A stretch of DNA of 64,000 nucleotides from Aminobacter sp. HY435. GTDB taxonomy: Bacteria; Pseudomonadota; Alphaproteobacteria; Rhizobiales; Rhizobiaceae. Position 1 is the first letter of the stretch. The number at the start of each line of letters is the position of its first letter. The notes under the pieces were generated by a model, which was not told the origin of the DNA, made no database searches, and was given only the letters and a program-made list of their open reading frames with translations. The stretch covers positions 186,001 to 250,000 of the forward strand of contig NZ_JANKZL010000011.1 in assembly GCF_027568395.1 (NCBI RefSeq), given 5' to 3'. Below, piece by piece: positions 55,859-64,000 of this stretch. Position numbers and translations under genes: made by a program.

Positions 55859-57229
55859 TCAGGCCTTGACCTGTCTGGCAGCCTCATCGAGCGACTTCTC
55901 GACGGCGTCGAAGATGTCGTCGACCTGCTTGTCGTTGATGATCAGCGGCGGGCAGAAGGCCAACGCGTCACCCATGTTGCGGGAGATCACGCCGTTCTGC
56001 TGCAGCAGGCCGTTGACCAGGCCGCCGAGCGCGCCGGCTGCACCCCAAGGCGCCTTGGTCGTCTTGTCGGCAACGAGTTCCATGGCGCCGATGAGGGCGA
56101 TGCCGCGGACTTCGCCAACGAGGTCGTGCGAGGCGATGCGGGCCAGGCGCTTTTGCATGTGGGCGCCGACCTCGCGGGCGTTGTCGACGAGGTTGCGCTC
56201 CTCGATGATGGCGATGTTTTCAAGCGCCACGGCTGCCGCGACCGGATGGCCGCCCGCAGTGAAGCCATGGCCGAAGGTGCCGATGCGGTTGCTCTCGTCG
56301 GCGATCGGCTCGTACACCTTGTCGTTGATCAGCATCGCCGAGATCGGCAGGTAGGACGACGAGATCTGCTTCGACATCACCATGATGTCGGGCCTCATCG
56401 CATAGGTCTCGGTGCCGAACATGTTGCCGGTGCGGCCGAAACCGCAGATGACTTCGTCGGCGACGAGCAGGATGTCGTACTTCTGCAAAACGGCCTGGAT
56501 CTTTTCCCAGTAGCCGGCCGGCGGCACGACGACGCCGCCCGCGCCCATCACCGGCTCGCCGAAGAACGCGGCGATGGTCTCGGGACCCTCGGCCAGGATC
56601 AGCTTTTCCAGATCATCGGCAAGGCGGGTCGAGAACTGCTGCTCGGTCTCGCCGGGCAGCGCCTCGCGCCAATGGTGCGGCGACGAGGTGTGCAGCACAT
56701 TGGCGATCGGCAGGTCGAAGGACAAGTGGTTGTTGGGCAGGCCGGTGAGGCTGGCCGAGGCGATGGTGACGCCGTGATAGGCGCGCTTGCGCGAAATGAT
56801 CTTCTTGCGCTGCGGCTGGCCGAGCGCATTGGAGCGATACCAGATCATCTTCATGGCCGTGTCGTTGGCCTCGGATCCGGAGTTGGTGAAGAACGCCTTG
56901 CTCATCGGCACCGGCGCCATCGTCACCAGCTTCTCGGCCAGGTCGACCAGCGGCGAGTGACCCTTGTGGGTGAAGTTGTGGTAGAAGGGCAGCTTGGCCA
57001 TCTGCCTGGTCGCGGCATCAACCAGGCGCTTCTCCGAGAAGCCGACGCCGACGCTCCACAGCCCCGACATCGCCTCGATGTAGCGCTTGCCGGAGATATC
57101 CTCGACATAGATGCCGTCACCCTTTTCGATGATCAGCGGCCCGACTTCCTCGTGGCGGCGCGCATTGGTGTAGGCATGCATGTGGTATTTCTTGTCGCGC
57201 GCTTCGGGCGAATTGGGCTGGCTGTCCAT
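55859..57229 (-). CDS. Class III (omega-amino acid:pyruvate/GABA-type) aminotransferase
   Basis: A 456-residue PLP enzyme of aminotransferase class III. Diagnostic segments are GLWSVGVGFSEKRLVDAATR, FTNSGSEANDTAMKMIWYR, LLVADEVICGFGRTGNMFG (PLP Asp), and the PLP Lys in VMSKQISSSYLPISA. The N-terminal HMHAYTNARRHEEVGPLIIE recalls plant GABA:pyruvate transaminase. Likely donor substrates are GABA, beta-alanine or diamines. A GntR regulator is divergent, and succinate-semialdehyde dehydrogenase lies downstream of it, which supports a GABA-like route. Confidence 0.88.
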   Translation of the reverse strand: MDSQPNSPEARDKKYHMHAYTNARRHEEVGPLIIEKGDGIYVEDISGKRYIEAMSGLWSVGVGFSEKRLVDAATRQMAKLPFYHNFTHKGHSPLVDLAEKLVTMAPVPMSKAFFTNSGSEANDTAMKMIWYRSNALGQPQRKKIISRKRAYHGVTIASASLTGLPNNHLSFDLPIANVLHTSSPHHWREALPGETEQQFSTRLADDLEKLILAEGPETIAAFFGEPVMGAGGVVVPPAGYWEKIQAVLQKYDILLVADEVICGFGRTGNMFGTETYAMRPDIMVMSKQISSSYLPISAMLINDKVYEPIADESNRIGTFGHGFTAGGHPVAAAVALENIAIIEERNLVDNAREVGAHMQKRLARIASHDLVGEVRGIALIGAMELVADKTTKAPWGAAGALGGLVNGLLQQNGVISRNMGDALAFCPPLIINDKQVDDIFDAVEKSLDEAARQVKA

Positions 57230-57332
57230 GGCTGTTTCCTTCGTTCCAGAGAGGCCGCGGTGGCAGCGGCGACGTTGTCATTTTTGCGATTGCCCGGCCG
57301 GCTACCGCTTGCAAAAGCCGCAAATTGTTGTT

Positions 57333-57342
57333 TGATGCATCA
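57333..57342. promoter_or_regulatory. Candidate GntR operator
   Basis: TGATGCATCA, a perfect 10-bp palindrome, lies between the divergent aminotransferase (start 57229) and GntR (start 57418) genes. Short TG..CA dyads are usual for FadR-subfamily regulators. Confidence 0.45.
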
Positions 57343-57417
57343 TGTTTTTCGGGGACAGAAGTGTCAAGGGCCAGCGAAGCATCGCCGACTGTCCAGCAGC
57401 GCCGGCAGGAACGGGAC

Positions 57418-58104
57418 ATGAACCAGAATTTTGGCTTCAGGGCCGTCGAACATGACAATCTTGGCGAGGTCGTCTACGGCCAGCTTTCCGACGCGCTGAT
57501 CAAGGGACGCTTCGCGCCCGGCGCGCGGCTGACCATCCGTGACCTGGCGCAGTCGCTCGGCACATCGGTGACGCCGGTGCGCGACGCGATCCTGCGGCTG
57601 ATCCAGGACGAGGCGCTGGTGCAGAAATCGGCGCGCGAGGTGCGCGTGCCCGTCATGACGCTGGAGCGCTATCTCGAAATCCGTCAGATCCGGATGAAGC
57701 TCGAGGGCCTTGCAGCACGAGAAGCGGCACTGAAGGCGGAGGCCACTGACATGGCGCGGCTCAGCGAACTGATCGACCGCAACGAGCGCGCTATCTCCGA
57801 CCGGGACTGGAGCGCGGCGCTGGAGCTCAACCAGACTTTTCACTTCGCCTTGGCCGAGATCGCCAACATGAACGTGCTGCGCGGCATCCTCGGCCGGCTG
57901 TGGCTGCAGATGGGGCCGATGATCGCCGCATCCTATCAGCATGGCGGGCGGGCGATGATCGACCACCACCACGTCATCTTGCAGGCGATAGGCGCGCGCG
58001 ATGCCGACAAGGCCGAGCGCGCCATCGTCGACGACATCAGGGGGGCAAGCTCGGCAATCATCGAACAGCTGGCGGCGCTCAAGCCGGCCGGGGACAATGG
58101 CTGA
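57418..58104 (+). CDS. GntR family transcriptional regulator (FCD domain)
   Basis: A 228-residue regulator of the FadR subfamily. The winged helix is VVYGQLSDALIKGRFAPGARLTIRDLAQSLG and TSVTPVRDAILRL (described in two parts). The FCD ligand domain shows the metal-binding pattern with NQTFHFALAEIANM and DHHHVILQAIGARDADKAE. Start is ATG 57418, since the longer frame crosses the candidate operator. It overlaps the next gene by eight bases and is divergent from the aminotransferase, so it probably controls the whole block. Confidence 0.9.
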   Translation: MNQNFGFRAVEHDNLGEVVYGQLSDALIKGRFAPGARLTIRDLAQSLGTSVTPVRDAILRLIQDEALVQKSAREVRVPVMTLERYLEIRQIRMKLEGLAAREAALKAEATDMARLSELIDRNERAISDRDWSAALELNQTFHFALAEIANMNVLRGILGRLWLQMGPMIAASYQHGGRAMIDHHHVILQAIGARDADKAERAIVDDIRGASSAIIEQLAALKPAGDNG

Positions 58105-59227
58105 GATGGACAGTGTCGACTGCGTCGTTGCCGGTGCCGGCGTCATCGGCCTTGCGGTTGCCCGGGAACTGGCCCGCCAGGGCATGGACACCGTCATTGT
58201 CGAGATTGCGGACGCGATCGGCACCGAGACCAGTTCACGCAATTCCGAAGTCATTCACGCCGGCATCTATTATCCCACCGGCAGCCTGAAGGCGAAGCTG
58301 TGCGTCGAAGGTCGGGCCAAGCTCTATGCCTATGCCGAACAGCACAACATTGGGCACAAGCGCTGCGGCAAGCTGATCGTGGCGACGCTGCCCGAGCAGG
58401 TCGCCACCCTGGAGGGCATCGCCGCCAAGGCAAAGGCCTGCGGGGTTGACGACCTTGTCATGCTGAGCGGGGCGCAGGCACGTGCGATGGAGCCCTCGCT
58501 GTCATGCGTGGCGGCCGTCTTGTCGCCGTCCACCGGCATCATCGACAGCCATGGGCTGATGCTCGCCCTGCTCGGCGAAGCCGAAGACGGCGGCGGCTTC
58601 CTCAGCCTCAACACCGAAATCGTCTCCGGACGGATCGAAGGCGGCCGCTTCATGCTCCGGACGCGCGATCGCATCAGCGGCAACGATTATGAAATCGCCG
58701 CCCGCCACTTCGTCAACGCTGCGGGTCTGGGCGCCAACGCCATCGCCAGCAAGCTGGACGGCCTCGACCCGTCATGCGTGCCGAAGCTGCAGCTGGCACG
58801 TGGCAATTACTTCTCGGTCACCGGCAAGCCGGCCTTTTCCAGGCTGATCTACCCGGTGCCGGAACCGGGAGGGCTCGGCGTTCATCTGACGCTCGACCTC
58901 AATGGCGGCATGCGTTTTGGTCCCGATGTCGAATGGATCGAAACGAAAGACTACTGCGTCGATCCGCGCCGTGCCGACCACTTCCATGGTGAGATCCGCA
59001 AATACTGGCCCGGCATCGCCGATGCCAGCCTGAGCCCGGCCTATTGCGGCATCCGCCCCAAGCTGTCTGGCCCGGCAGAACCGGCCGGCGACTTCGTCAT
59101 CCAGGGAGCCGAAACCCATGGCATCGACAATCTCGTCAATCTGTTCGGCATCGAAAGCCCGGGGCTCACCTCGTCGCTGGCGATCGCCGAGCTGGTGGCG
59201 CAACGGCTTCGCCGAACCTATGTCTAG
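58097..59227 (+). CDS. FAD-dependent oxidoreductase, L-2-hydroxyglutarate oxidase-like
   Basis: A 376-residue DAO-family flavoenzyme. The FAD motif CVVAGAGVIGLAVARELARQ is at the start, and NSEVIHAGIYYPTGSLKAKL matches the characteristic loop of L-2-hydroxyglutarate dehydrogenases (LhgO). The C-terminal GIDNLVNLFGIESPGLTSSL is also typical. ATG 58097 overlaps the GntR stop; ATG 58106 is an alternative. Together with aminotransferase and semialdehyde dehydrogenase this recalls lysine/5-aminovalerate breakdown through glutarate and L-2-hydroxyglutarate, but the glutarate hydroxylase gene csiD is absent. Confidence 0.82.
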   Translation: MAEMDSVDCVVAGAGVIGLAVARELARQGMDTVIVEIADAIGTETSSRNSEVIHAGIYYPTGSLKAKLCVEGRAKLYAYAEQHNIGHKRCGKLIVATLPEQVATLEGIAAKAKACGVDDLVMLSGAQARAMEPSLSCVAAVLSPSTGIIDSHGLMLALLGEAEDGGGFLSLNTEIVSGRIEGGRFMLRTRDRISGNDYEIAARHFVNAAGLGANAIASKLDGLDPSCVPKLQLARGNYFSVTGKPAFSRLIYPVPEPGGLGVHLTLDLNGGMRFGPDVEWIETKDYCVDPRRADHFHGEIRKYWPGIADASLSPAYCGIRPKLSGPAEPAGDFVIQGAETHGIDNLVNLFGIESPGLTSSLAIAELVAQRLRRTYV

Positions 59228-59310
59228 CGCGACCGCTCCGGCGCGCCCTTCTTCAGCGACAACACTGACCCACGCCTCACCCGATACGACCGACCCAGCA
59301 AGGACACAGC

Positions 59311-60744
59311 ATGTACCCTGACGTAAAACTGTTCATCGACGGCAAGTGGACGGCTGCCGAAGGCGGCAAGACCATCGACGTCTACAATCCCGCCACCAAC
59401 GAAAAGATCGGCACCGTGGCATCGGCGAGCAAGGCCGATCTCGACCGCGCGCTCGCAGCCGCCGACCGCGGCTTCAGGGTCTGGCGCAAGGTGTCGCCCT
59501 ATGACCGCTCCAAGGTGCTGCGCCGCGCCGCCGACCTGATGCGCGAGCGCGCCGACGCGATCGCCGAAGTGCTGTCTGTCGAGCAGGGCAAGCCGGTCGG
59601 CGAGGCCAAGGCCGAATTGCTCGGCTCGGCCGACCTGTTCGACTGGTTCGCCGAAGAAGGCCGCCGCACCTATGGCCGTATCATTCCTGCCCGGGCGGCC
59701 GGCATCACCCAACTCGTGGTCAAGGAGCCGGTCGGCCCCGTGGCGGCATTCACGCCGTGGAATTTCCCCGTGTCGCAGGCGGTGCGCAAGATAGGTGCCG
59801 CCCTTGCCACCGGCTGCTCGATCATCGTCAAGCCGCCGGAAGAAACCCCTGGCTCGCCCGCCTTCCTCGGCGACATCTTCAAGGACGCCGGCCTGCCCGA
59901 CGGCGTGCTGAACCTGGTCTATGGCAACCCGCCCGAAATCTCCGGCTACCTGGTGCCGCATCCAGTCATCCGCAAGGTGTCGTTCACCGGCTCGGTGCCG
60001 GTCGGCAAGCACCTCGCGGCCCTGGCCGGCCAGCATATGAAGCGCGCCACGATGGAACTCGGCGGTCATGCGCCGGCAATGGTCTTCGACGATGCCGACA
60101 TCGACCACGCGGCAGCAACACTTGCCGGCTCGAAATTCCGCAATGCCGGCCAGGTCTGCGTGTCGCCGACGCGCTTCCTGATCCAGGAGAGCGTGCACGA
60201 TCGCTTCCTCGGCAAGTTCGTCGAACATGCCAGGGCAGTGAAGGTCGGCGACGGCCTGGTCGAGGGCACGCGCATGGGCCCGCTGGTCAACGAGCGGCGC
60301 CTCGAGGCGGTGGAGAAGCTGATCACCGAGGCGGTCAGCGACGGCGCGAAGATCGAGACCGGCGGCAAGCGCATCGGCAACAAGGGCTCGTATTTCGAGC
60401 CGACGGTGCTGTCGGGCGTGCGCCCCGACATGCGCATCATGAACGAGGAGCCGTTCGGCCCGGTCGCCCTGGTGATGCCGTTCAAGAGCTTCGAAGACGT
60501 CGTGGCCGAGGCCAACCGCCTGCCCTACGGCCTTGCCGCCTACGCCTTCACCAAGTCGCACAAGACGGTGACCGACCTCGGCGCCGAGATCGAGACCGGC
60601 ATGCTGACGATCAACCACCTCGGCCTGGCGCTTCCCGAAACGCCGTTCGGCGGCATCAAGGACAGCGGCTATGGTTCGGAAGGCGGCTCGGAAGCGCTCG
60701 AAGCCTACCTGGTCACCAAGTTCGTGACCCAGGCCAACGGCTGA
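59311..60744 (+). CDS. NAD(P)-dependent succinate-semialdehyde dehydrogenase-type aldehyde dehydrogenase
   Basis: A 477-residue aldehyde dehydrogenase. [20 protein letters not shown] is the coenzyme-binding N-motif, the general-base Glu is in [20 protein letters not shown], and the nucleophilic Cys is in [13 protein letters not shown]. The C-terminal [19 protein letters not shown] is the usual ALDH end. Best matches by eye are SSADH/GabD and related semialdehyde dehydrogenases. It lies 83 bases after the LhgO-like gene and likely completes conversion of GABA-derived semialdehyde to succinate. Confidence 0.87.
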   Translation: MYPDVKLFIDGKWTAAEGGKTIDVYNPATNEKIGTVASASKADLDRALAAADRGFRVWRKVSPYDRSKVLRRAADLMRERADAIAEVLSVEQGKPVGEAKAELLGSADLFDWFAEEGRRTYGRIIPARAAGITQLVVKEPVGPVAAFTPWNFPVSQAVRKIGAALATGCSIIVKPPEETPGSPAFLGDIFKDAGLPDGVLNLVYGNPPEISGYLVPHPVIRKVSFTGSVPVGKHLAALAGQHMKRATMELGGHAPAMVFDDADIDHAAATLAGSKFRNAGQVCVSPTRFLIQESVHDRFLGKFVEHARAVKVGDGLVEGTRMGPLVNERRLEAVEKLITEAVSDGAKIETGGKRIGNKGSYFEPTVLSGVRPDMRIMNEEPFGPVALVMPFKSFEDVVAEANRLPYGLAAYAFTKSHKTVTDLGAEIETGMLTINHLGLALPETPFGGIKDSGYGSEGGSEALEAYLVTKFVTQANG

Positions 60745-60789
60745 TCCCAATGTGGTCGCGACCGGTGCAGGAACCCTGCGCCGGTCGGC

Positions 60790-61254
60790 CTATGCGGTTT
60801 TCGGCCGCTTCGACTGCAGCACATTGCGGATCGAAAAACTCGAATGGATACGGGCCAGCCCCGGCAGCGCCGACAGGATCTCCTTGTGCACGCGCTCGAA
60901 ATCGGCGGCGCTTGCCACCTCGACGCGCAGGAAATAATCGGAGTCGCCGGTCATCAGGTAGCACTCCTTGATCTCCGGATGCCGCCGCACCGCCAGCTCG
61001 AAGCGGTTGAAGTAGTCCTCGGTCTGGCGCTCCAGCGTGATCTGGACAATGACGGCAATACCCTCGTCGGCTGCGGCATTGCCGACGATCGCGGTGTAGC
61101 CCCTGATAACGCCTTCCTGTTCCAGAATCTGCACCCGCCTCAGGCACGCCGATGGCGACAGGCCGACCTCCGCGGCCAGGCTGGCGTTGCTGACGCGCGC
61201 ATTGGCCCGCAGCGAACGGATGATGGCACGGTCTACCGCATCGAGTGAGGACAT
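60790..61254 (-). CDS. Lrp/AsnC family regulator (probable regulator of alr-dadA)
   Basis: A 154-residue regulator. The N-terminal helix-turn-helix reads LDAVDRAIIRSLRANARVSN and LAAEVGLSPSACLRRVQILE. The C-terminal RAM domain has IKECYLMTGDSDYFLRVEVA. Start ATG 61254 has GGAAG upstream; ATG 61269 (MEENAM) is an alternative. It is divergent from the alanine racemase-DadA operon, the standard place of DadR/Lrp activators responding to alanine. Confidence 0.88.
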   Translation of the reverse strand: MSSLDAVDRAIIRSLRANARVSNASLAAEVGLSPSACLRRVQILEQEGVIRGYTAIVGNAAADEGIAVIVQITLERQTEDYFNRFELAVRRHPEIKECYLMTGDSDYFLRVEVASAADFERVHKEILSALPGLARIHSSFSIRNVLQSKRPKTA

Positions 61255-61386
61255 CGCATTTTCTTCCATTCCACTGTGAAAAATTGCACAGATTACATCC
61301 AATTCGCACAAGCTTCATCACATTGGCAAGATTTTCGCCGATCGTTGCGATATTCTTGCGGGATTGGGCGAGGACAGTTCCCGGAT

Positions 61387-62520
61387 ATGACCATGAGCGT
61401 GCGAAGCGACATCGAAAGCCGTGCTGCGTGTGGCGTGTTGACGATCGATTTGGCCGCCATCGTCGCCAATTACCAGCTTCTTTGCCGGCAAACGGCCCCC
61501 TCCAAAGCAGCAGGGGTCGTCAAGGCGGATGCCTACGGGCTTGGCGTCGCCCATGTCGCACCGGCGCTCTACGACGCCGGCTGCCGCGATTTCTTCGTCG
61601 CGCATTTCGTCGAGGCCGTCAGGCTGAAACCTTATCTCCCAAGCGACGCGCGCATCCTGGTCCTGAACGGCCTGTTGCCGGGCAGCGAGACCGACTGCGC
61701 CGATCTCGGCGTCGTGCCGGTGCTGAACTCGCTGGAGCAAGTGACCAACTGGTCGGCGACGGCCAAGGCGCTCGGCAAGACGCTGCCGGCAGCCATACAG
61801 GTCGACACCGGCATGTCGCGCCTCGGCCTCGAACCCCAGGACGTCGACACGCTGCTGGCCGAGCCCGAACGCCTTGCCAGCGTCCACGTCGAGATCGTCA
61901 TGAGCCACCTCGCCTGCGGCGACGAGGTCGAGCACGACGCCAACCCGCGCCAGCTGGCGCGGATGAGGGCCGTGCGCGCGCGCTTCCCCGACGCAAAACT
62001 GTCCTTTGCCAATTCGGCCGGCATCTTCCTCGGCGACGACTTTCACGGCGACCTGGCGCGCCCGGGCATCGCGCTCTATGGCGGCGCGCCACTTGCCGGC
62101 GGCGACAATCCAATGCGCCCGGTCGTCCGCCTCGAAGTTGGCATCGTCCAGACCCGCACCGTGCATGCCGGCGCCGAGATCGGCTATGGCGCAAGCTTCG
62201 TCGCCCCCGCGAAGATGCGGCTTGCCACCATCGCCGCCGGTTATGCCGACGGCCTGCCGCGCCATTTGAGCAATTCCGGTGCCGCCTTTTTCGGCGGCGT
62301 GCGCCTGCCCATCGTCGGCCGCGTCTCGATGGACAGCATCATCCTCGACGTCACCGACTTGCCGGCCGGAACACTGAAGCTCGGCGACATGGTCGAACTG
62401 ATCGGCCCGCACCAGACGCTCGAAATGATTGCGTCGGATGCCGGGACTATCTCCTATGAAATCCTGACCAGCCTGGGCCGGCGCTACAGGCGCCGCTACC
62501 TCAGCCCGGCAGCGCGCTAA
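61387..62520 (+). CDS. alr: Alanine racemase (catabolic, DadX type)
   Basis: A 377-residue PLP enzyme that interconverts L- and D-alanine. The PLP Lys is in AGVVKADAYGLGVAHVAPAL, and the second catalytic Tyr in GAEIGYGASFVAP. Other marks are QVDTGMSRLGLEP and GRVSMDSIILDVTDLP. The first ATG of MTMSVRSDIESRA at 61387 is chosen (61393 is an alternative); the longer frame has no clear start. dadA follows after 15 bases, so this copy is probably for D-alanine catabolism. Confidence 0.9.
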   Translation: MTMSVRSDIESRAACGVLTIDLAAIVANYQLLCRQTAPSKAAGVVKADAYGLGVAHVAPALYDAGCRDFFVAHFVEAVRLKPYLPSDARILVLNGLLPGSETDCADLGVVPVLNSLEQVTNWSATAKALGKTLPAAIQVDTGMSRLGLEPQDVDTLLAEPERLASVHVEIVMSHLACGDEVEHDANPRQLARMRAVRARFPDAKLSFANSAGIFLGDDFHGDLARPGIALYGGAPLAGGDNPMRPVVRLEVGIVQTRTVHAGAEIGYGASFVAPAKMRLATIAAGYADGLPRHLSNSGAAFFGGVRLPIVGRVSMDSIILDVTDLPAGTLKLGDMVELIGPHQTLEMIASDAGTISYEILTSLGRRYRRRYLSPAAR

Positions 62521-62535
62521 ACCACAGGGGCAATC

Positions 62536-63789
62536 ATGCGTGTAGTCATCCTCGGCGCCGGCGTCATCGGCGTGACCTCGGCCTACTACCTGGCCAAGGC
62601 AGGCCACAAGGTCACCGTGCTCGACCGCCAGTCGGGACCGGCGCTGGAGACGAGCTTTGCCAATGCCGGCGAAATCTCGCCCGGCTATGCCTCGCCCTGG
62701 GCTGCGCCAGGGATTCCGCAAAAGGCGATGAAGTGGCTGTTCATGAAGCACGCGCCGCTGATCATCCAGCCAATGCTCGACATCAAGACCTGGCGCTGGG
62801 TGACGGCGATGCTGCGCAACTGCACCTCGGCCCGCTACGCTCTCAACAAGAGCCGCATGGTGCGGCTTGCCGAATACAGCCGCGACCAGCTGATTTCGCT
62901 GCGCGACGACACCGGCATCGAATACGACCACCGCACACAGGGCACGCTGCAGCTGTTCCGCTACCAGAAGCAGCTCGATGGCATGGCCAAGGACATCGAG
63001 GTGCTCAAGAGCGACGGCGTGCCTTATGAAGTCCTTGACGCCTCGGGCTGCATCGCCGCCGAACCGGGCCTGGCACCGGTGCGCGAGAAGATTGCCGGCG
63101 GCCTGCGCCTGCCCAATGACGAGACCGGCGACTGCTTCAAGTTCACCAACGAACTGGCGAAGCTCGCCGAAGGCCTCGGCGTCGAGTTCCGCTACGATGT
63201 GAAGCTCGAGAGCTTGCGCCTGGAGGGCGTTCGCATCGTTGCCGTGCGCACCTCGGAGGGCGAGATCGAGGCCGACATCTTCGTCGGCGCGCTCGGCAGC
63301 TTCACGCCGGCCTTCGTCAAGCCGCTCGGCCTCACTGTGCCGGTCTATCCGGTCAAGGGCTATTCGATCACCGTGCCGATCGTCGACGAGGCCAGGGCGC
63401 CGGTGTCGACCATCATGGACGACACCTACAAGATCGCCATCACCCGCCTCGGCGACCGCATCCGCGTCGGCGGCATGGCCGAGATCGCCGGCTTCAACAC
63501 CGACCTGTCGGCTTCGCGCAAGGCAACACTGCAGTTTTCGGTCGAGGATCTGTTCGGCGGTGCCGGCGACCAGAGCCGCGCCACCTTCTGGAGCGGCCTG
63601 CGTCCGATGACGCCAGACGGTACGCCGGTGATCGGGCGCACCAGGTTCGACAATTTCTACCTCAACACCGGCCACGGCACGCTGGGCTGGACGATGGCCT
63701 GTGGCTCGGGCCGGGTTCTGGCGGACATGATCGGCGGGGTGCGTCCTGAGATCGACGTTTCGGATCTGGCGCTGTCGCGCTACGCCTAA
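62536..63789 (+). CDS. dadA: D-amino acid dehydrogenase
   Basis: A 417-residue FAD-dependent membrane-associated dehydrogenase that oxidises D-alanine to pyruvate and passes electrons to quinone. The FAD motif [20 protein letters not shown] is at the N-terminus, and [20 protein letters not shown] is diagnostic of DadA. The C-terminal [18 protein letters not shown] is also typical. It is the second gene of the alr-dadA operon. Confidence 0.95.
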   Translation: MRVVILGAGVIGVTSAYYLAKAGHKVTVLDRQSGPALETSFANAGEISPGYASPWAAPGIPQKAMKWLFMKHAPLIIQPMLDIKTWRWVTAMLRNCTSARYALNKSRMVRLAEYSRDQLISLRDDTGIEYDHRTQGTLQLFRYQKQLDGMAKDIEVLKSDGVPYEVLDASGCIAAEPGLAPVREKIAGGLRLPNDETGDCFKFTNELAKLAEGLGVEFRYDVKLESLRLEGVRIVAVRTSEGEIEADIFVGALGSFTPAFVKPLGLTVPVYPVKGYSITVPIVDEARAPVSTIMDDTYKIAITRLGDRIRVGGMAEIAGFNTDLSASRKATLQFSVEDLFGGAGDQSRATFWSGLRPMTPDGTPVIGRTRFDNFYLNTGHGTLGWTMACGSGRVLADMIGGVRPEIDVSDLALSRYA

Positions 63790-63840
63790 TAGCCGGCAAA
63801 CTTTCGCCTCGCGGCGGCTTCAGGCAAGCTGGTTTGAAGC

Positions 63841-63875
63841 AAAAACAGCCCGTCGGATTGTCCGAACGTGCTGTT
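63841..63875 (-). terminator. Imperfect intrinsic terminator for the minus-strand gene at the right edge
   Basis: AACAGC (63844-63849) pairs with GCTGTT (63870-63875); the inner stem CGT.GGA/TCCGAACG has one mismatch and one bulge. On the minus strand it is followed by TTTTT, so it would end the gene entering from the right edge. Confidence 0.6.
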
Positions 63876-63914
63876 GTTGGATGCGGCATGCGCTACAGGC
63901 AGAACATCGAGAGG

Positions 63915-64000
63915 TCATGCCGCCAGCGACATGAGTTCCCGGGCCTTGCGTCTCCGCCGGTTGCTCAGGCCGCGGCCAGCAGCGTAACAAAAGACGTCGA
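63915..64000 (-). CDS. C-terminal end of a hypothetical protein (cut by window edge)
   Basis: On the minus strand the last residues read YAAGRGLSNRRRRKARELMS and LAA, then a TGA at 63915-63917. A terminator follows 40 bases later on the same strand, which supports a real gene entering from the right. Only 28 codons are visible and I cannot identify the family. The 125 bases between dadA and this stop hold no other gene. Confidence 0.4.
   Translation of the reverse strand, partial: DVFCYAAGRGLSNRRRRKARELMSLAA

Noticed and set aside
59224-60750. 508-codon minus-strand frame opposite the semialdehyde dehydrogenase
   Set aside because: Antisense shadow of a gene with clear catalytic motifs.
61318-63675. 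785-codon minus-strand frame opposite alr and dadA
   Set aside because: Antisense shadow of two well-supported genes; no motifs.

Overview
The window is a GC-rich chromosomal segment of an alphaproteobacterium, most likely of the Hyphomicrobiales and close to Mesorhizobium/Aminobacter (Phyllobacteriaceae). The evidence is the hrpB-actS-actR arrangement, an mmcB gene, a PcaQ-controlled pca cluster with an exact rhizobial PcaQ box, a DUF982 protein, a GlnD with two ACT domains, and frequent GTG/TTG starts. The genus is an inference; there is no rRNA or tRNA in the window.

Layout. 1-2412: 3' part of mutS. 2667-6977: a large surface autotransporter with nine Ig-like repeats. 6978-7415: a mosaic of gene fragments (aldo/keto reductase tail, 135 bp copied from a GFA-family gene, epoxide-hydrolase tail). 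7412-10590: tetR and small enzymes. 10664-13568: copper/silver P-type ATPase and DUF305 protein behind a MerR-type promoter. 13724-23054: fucosyltransferase, glnD, murJ, an acyltransferase, and a three-gene sugar epimerase/oxidoreductase/glycosyltransferase operon. 23136-26192: trpS, universal stress protein, nfu, L,D-transpeptidase. 26450-27640: an AT-richer islet with a Panacea-domain antitoxin and a putative MazF/PemK-like toxin behind a perfect palindrome. 27747-32940: mmcB, actR, actS, hrpB; hrpB carries an in-frame palindromic repeat. 33166-36100: membrane protein, sugar dehydrogenase, RpiR regulator. 36242-39285: ilvD followed by an islet flanked by a second, diverged copy of the ilvD 3' end. 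39549-42100: reverse transsulfuration pair. 42272-43725: marR and an EamA exporter sharing two operators. 43742-54906: ABC-permease remnant, DUF982 protein, branched-chain-type ABC transporter, pobA, pcaBGHCD and pcaQ. 54987-60744: SDR enzyme, class III aminotransferase, GntR regulator, L-2-hydroxyglutarate oxidase-like protein and succinate-semialdehyde dehydrogenase. 60790-63789: lrp, alr, dadA for D-alanine use. A minus-strand gene is cut by the right edge.

How the genes work together. The pob/pca block converts 4-hydroxybenzoate through protocatechuate to beta-ketoadipate, and the adjacent ABC importer probably brings in the aromatic acid; PcaQ sites lie before both pcaD and the importer. 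The 55859-60744 block looks like amino-acid/GABA catabolism to succinate. Lrp with alr-dadA supplies pyruvate from alanine. ActSR is a global redox two-component system. The most unusual parts are the Panacea toxin-antitoxin pair, the islet behind ilvD, the palindromic-element family (one copy translated inside hrpB), and the gene-fragment mosaic at 7 kb.
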